NCBI RefSeq assembly: GCF_015706575.1
Contig: NW_024037056.1
Coordinates: 12,351,176-12,415,175, forward strand
Length of the DNA stretch: 64,000 nucleotides
Direction: 5' to 3'
Source: Patiria miniata
Taxonomy: Eukaryota; Echinodermata; Asteroidea; Valvatida; Asterinidae
The position numbers were made by a program, and so were the translations under genes. Positions 62,358 to 64,000 of this stretch are shown here, in pieces (the first letter of the stretch is position 1; each line of letters opens with the position of its first letter). The notes beneath the pieces were generated by a model. The model saw only the letters and a program-made list of their open reading frames with translations, was not told where the DNA came from and did no database searches.

Positions 62358-63315
62358 TCTTGTACAAGAGTTGCTAGAGGTTTAAAATCATCATGTATTA
62401 TCTCTATTTTCTTCCAAGGGTACCAAGCTATTGAAGTGTACTGTTTACAATTGGGAAATCAGGATACCAGTGAATATATTGCCATCAAAAATAAAATGGT
62501 CACAATATAAAGAAGTCACAATTTGCAAGGAATATTTTTAAATCTTTTATTGAGATAGTTACTTCATCGCCACAATTCTTGAATGCATTTCATAGCATTG
62601 ATTAATCTTTTTTTATCTAGCCATAGAATTTGATCGTGATTATTAATTCCTTGTTTCTTCAATTTCTTTTCTCTACGTAGGATTTGAATGTCCATTAACT
62701 GAAAACAAAGAAAATATAACGGTTATTTGTAAAACATGTTTTCAAATGCATTTAAGCATTGATTACTATACAATGTACCGAAAGTTGTCAAAAATTAGAA
62801 ATCGAAATTGTGTCTGTACCTGTAACAGTAATGGAATATTCCAAGGATGGACTGTTCCATTTTGAAAACAAAGGTTGTTTCTGTGAGAGTAAACCAATGA
62901 GGTGATATTTAAAGTATGATTATTAAAAAATGGATACAGGTAATCCTGTTATTTCTTATTGATCTATTCCTCAGTGCCCATAAGATATCCTAAATGGAAT
63001 AGTCCGGTTCTGGGCTGTACCATTCCGTGTTGGGGGTTTGTAATCATGTAATCAAGGGAGGTTGGTAAATTCTAATTATTAATGCAACAGTCGATTTCCA
63101 GTTTTGAGTTATTCCTTTTTTTTTTTTTTTAAATTCCCCTCACTCCTTTGTTTACTTGCCACGTCAGCTACGTACCTACTTCTTAATTAAGAATAAAACA
63201 ATCATAATTATTACAATTGATCAATTGAATTTCCATTGACATTTCATGATGTAACTTCATGTTGCGTGTTTACATTTCGGTATGTGATTTTCATATGAAT
63301 TGTTTCATTCAAGGC
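62358..63315 (+). repeat. ~950-bp direct repeat, right of the satellite array
   Basis: Second copy of 51755-52700, in the same orientation, with scattered substitutions and small indels. It begins within about 10 nt of the last satellite monomer, whereas the left copy is separated from the array by a 150-bp MITE fragment. Confidence 0.9.
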
Positions 63316-63329
63316 AGCGTAAATAAGAA

Positions 63330-63775
63330 GTAAAACTGAACTAGGGTTGCAAAATGCGCTGCAGGTTTTAATTTAACCCCAACTCCCTGGGCATTTTTGC
63401 TAAGATGCAACCTCAATCCTGCAAAATCCTCCAACTTCCTCCAAGTAAAAATTGCATACAGCCTCAATCTTGCAAAATCCTCTGTTACTTCTTGAATGTG
63501 GTCCTTGTAACCACTGCCTCAATCCTGCAAAATCCTCCGACAATCACTGTCAATATGTTGAGGCAGAGCCAGTGACATCCTGAAGAAGTGCGGAGGATTT
63601 CAAGTATAATGTAGGCCTAAATTTATGCATGGCTGAGCATAAACAACACAAGGTCCGGCCTAAGACCATGACACAGTGCATCCTCCAAAATTAGCCACAC
63701 ATTTTTGCCACATAGCCTCAGTCCTGTAAAATCTTTCATATTGCAAAGAGGATTTTGGAGGATTTGAAAAGGTTA
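63330..63775. repeat. dispersed CCTCAATCCTGCAAAATCCTCC units
   Basis: The word cctcaatcctgcaaaatcct appears four or more times, with inverted forms (ggattttggaggatt) near 63755. Irregular spacing. Possibly a decayed foldback element; no gene. Confidence 0.6.
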
Positions 63776-63834
63776 AGGTTAAAAAAAATCCCCCTCCCGA
63801 AAAAAAAAACCAAAACATAAAAATGGACAAAAGT

Positions 63835-63922
63835 TTACTCCACCACAGTGATAATTCCTTTCTTTCTCTCTGGAACGTGAGGCACTGCTCCCTTTTTACT
63901 GTGTCGCCGTCTGTTCTCAGTC
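63835..63922 (-). CDS. candidate terminal coding exon of another gene
   Basis: On the - strand a strong acceptor (ttctgtctttttttag) is followed by an open frame that reads TENRRRHSKKGAVPHVPERK, KGIITVVE and then TAA. Composition is strongly basic and non-repetitive, and GC is higher than the surroundings. I do not recognise the protein. If real, a convergent neighbour of RIM enters from the right edge of the window. Confidence 0.4.
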
Positions 63923-64000
63923 CTAAAAAAAGACAGAAAAGGGAATTATGTTTAAAGTAATATCTATCATGTAGGACAAATGGGGGTGCACGGAGGGTCT
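63923..64000. other. window end; possible intron of the - strand gene
   Basis: Short AT-rich stretch with the pyrimidine tract (on the - strand) of the acceptor just described. Nothing else can be supported. Confidence 0.3.

Noticed and set aside
51755-63315. An LTR-type element with ~950-bp terminal repeats around the satellite
   Set aside because: No typical LTR ends, primer site or coding region is seen; a segmental duplication around the array explains the data more simply.

Overview
The window is a stretch of AT-rich animal nuclear DNA. It is dominated by one large, intron-rich gene on the + strand, which I identify as the RIM active-zone scaffold (regulating synaptic membrane exocytosis, orthologous to vertebrate RIMS1/RIMS2). 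The 5' end of the gene lies upstream of the window. Sixteen exons between 6377 and 45115 join in a consistent reading frame through GT-AG introns into about 1,724 codons. They run from the last CxxC pair of the zinc finger, through a long charged linker, a PDZ domain, C2A, a second Arg-rich linker with the RIM-BP docking motif RQLPQVP, and C2B, to a TAA stop. Matches to vertebrate RIM recalled from memory are long and collinear (EDPEWSEPQIKDSGVDT, HPVTW, GLGPAQLVGRQ, PYVKVYL). I infer a marine invertebrate deuterostome, probably an echinoderm of sea-star type: a RIM very like the vertebrate protein, small exons in multi-kb introns, abundant palindromic MITEs built on TGCTTAGCA words, tRNA-derived SINEs and TACATGTAC-rich spacers. 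Species cannot be read from the sequence.

Layout. 1-6376: intron or 5' flank with MITEs, including a foldback trio at 612-2131 and a mariner-type palindrome at 2422-2929. 6377-11307: zinc-finger end and first linker. 11308-20874: a 9.6 kb intron with three minisatellite or foldback blocks and an unusual non-repetitive patch near 17.7-18.0 kb. 20875-25807: PDZ and C2A exons, with intronic MITEs and a SINE. 27850-31471: two duplicated cassette exons, the RD-repeat linker exon and the next linker exon. 31457-33060: a 14-unit minisatellite built from the 3' end and splice donor of that exon. 33269-45115: a candidate 45-nt cassette exon, then the C2B exons. 45116 to about 51.6 kb: probable long 3' UTR. 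About 51.75-63.3 kb: a 9.5 kb satellite array of about 57 monomers of about 166 bp, with two levels of higher-order repeat, enclosed by two ~950-bp direct repeats. 63835-63922: a candidate terminal exon of another gene on the - strand.

Function. RIM sits at the presynaptic active zone. The family's zinc finger binds Munc13 and Rab3, its PDZ binds ELKS and CaV2 channels, its PxxP motif binds RIM-BP, and its C2 domains lack calcium ligands and bind phospholipid or liprin. The exon map suggests isoform diversity confined to the linkers: duplicated 75- and 147-nt cassettes after C2A, a 45-nt cassette before C2B, and a doubtful exon before PDZ. The strangest feature is that splice sites have been swallowed by tandem repeats twice, once at a donor (about 14 copies) and once at an acceptor (about 5 copies).
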